Both the position numbers and the translations under genes were made by a program. From Thermoflexales bacterium (GTDB lineage Bacteria; Chloroflexota; Anaerolineae; Fen-1058): a stretch of DNA of 5,663 nucleotides. The notes beneath the pieces are model-generated. The model searched no databases. It worked only from the letters and a program-made list of their open reading frames with translations, and was not told the origin of the DNA. Shown here one piece after another: positions 5,584 to 5,663 of the stretch. The stretch lies in assembly GCA_017999195.1 (NCBI GenBank), contig JAGOBP010000296.1, positions 1 through 5,663 on the forward strand, read 5' to 3'. Positions within the stretch are counted from its first letter, which is position 1. Each line of letters opens with the position of its first letter.

Positions 5584-5663
5584 AATTCCTGCTCGATACG
5601 CATAGTTTCTTATGGTTTATCGAGGATAATCCTCGCTTGAGTTCAACCGGTCGGGCCTTGATG
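5580..5663 (+). CDS. vapC: PIN-domain toxin (VapC-like), N-terminal fragment cut by window end
   Basis: Only the first 28 codons are in the window and the frame is open at the end. The start MKFLLDTHSFLWF is characteristic of PIN-domain ribonuclease toxins of the VapC type (COG3744-like group), with D6 as the first metal-binding acidic residue; the following NPRLS and GRALM fit the next helix of that group. VapC toxins cleave specific RNAs, often tRNA or rRNA, using Mg/Mn and stop growth when not bound by antitoxin; the target here is unknown. The ATG overlaps the antitoxin stop as ATGA, the usual antitoxin-first order. The rest, including the other catalytic acids, is outside the window, so intactness cannot be judged. 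Confidence 0.82.
   Translation, partial: MKFLLDTHSFLWFIEDNPRLSSTGRALM

Overview
The window looks like chromosomal DNA of a GC-rich bacterium, most likely a member of the Chloroflexota (Anaerolineae-like). This is an inference from three things: a lipoprotein with a long Thr/Pro 'TPT' linker, a DUF72/M14-peptidase gene mix, and dispersed inverted repeats with cores such as TCATTCTGAGCGA and ATCAGCGT, a style I associate with that phylum. No marker gene in the window proves the assignment.

Layout: (1) Positions 2-676 (+) are the 3' end of mutS2: coiled coil, small beta-barrel-like segment and C-terminal Smr nuclease domain. (2) The 677-814 gap holds a long imperfect inverted repeat (689-786) whose right arm supplies the apparent -35 of the next gene. 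(3) Positions 815-2473 (+) encode a secreted lipoprotein of unknown function, apparently read from a leaderless mRNA. (4) A heptamer tandem repeat (2475-2502) separates it from a DUF72 (YecE-like) gene at 2505-3392 (+). (5) A convergent gap (3393-3494) is filled by an inverted repeat built from roughly 10-nt units. (6) Positions 3495-5180 (-) encode a complete zinc carboxypeptidase-like protein of family M14 with a C-terminal beta-rich domain and no export signal. (7) A divergent control region (5181-5280) carries a perfect 7+7 bp dyad overlapping the -35 positions of both apparent promoters. (8) Positions 5281-5663 (+) hold a type II toxin-antitoxin operon: an antitoxin with a ribbon-helix-helix N-terminus and a Phd/YefM-style C-terminal tail, overlapping by ATGA a PIN-domain toxin that is cut by the window end.

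The genes do not form one pathway. The only clear functional unit is the toxin-antitoxin pair, and the dyad upstream is a good candidate for its autoregulatory operator, possibly also affecting the divergent peptidase. No RNA gene, CRISPR array, insertion sequence or prophage gene was seen. The most unusual signals are the chimeric-looking antitoxin with its dyad, the two leaderless-type starts, the three intergenic repeats, and an excess of the hexamer CGATCG. I found no convincing evidence of a wholly new multi-gene system.
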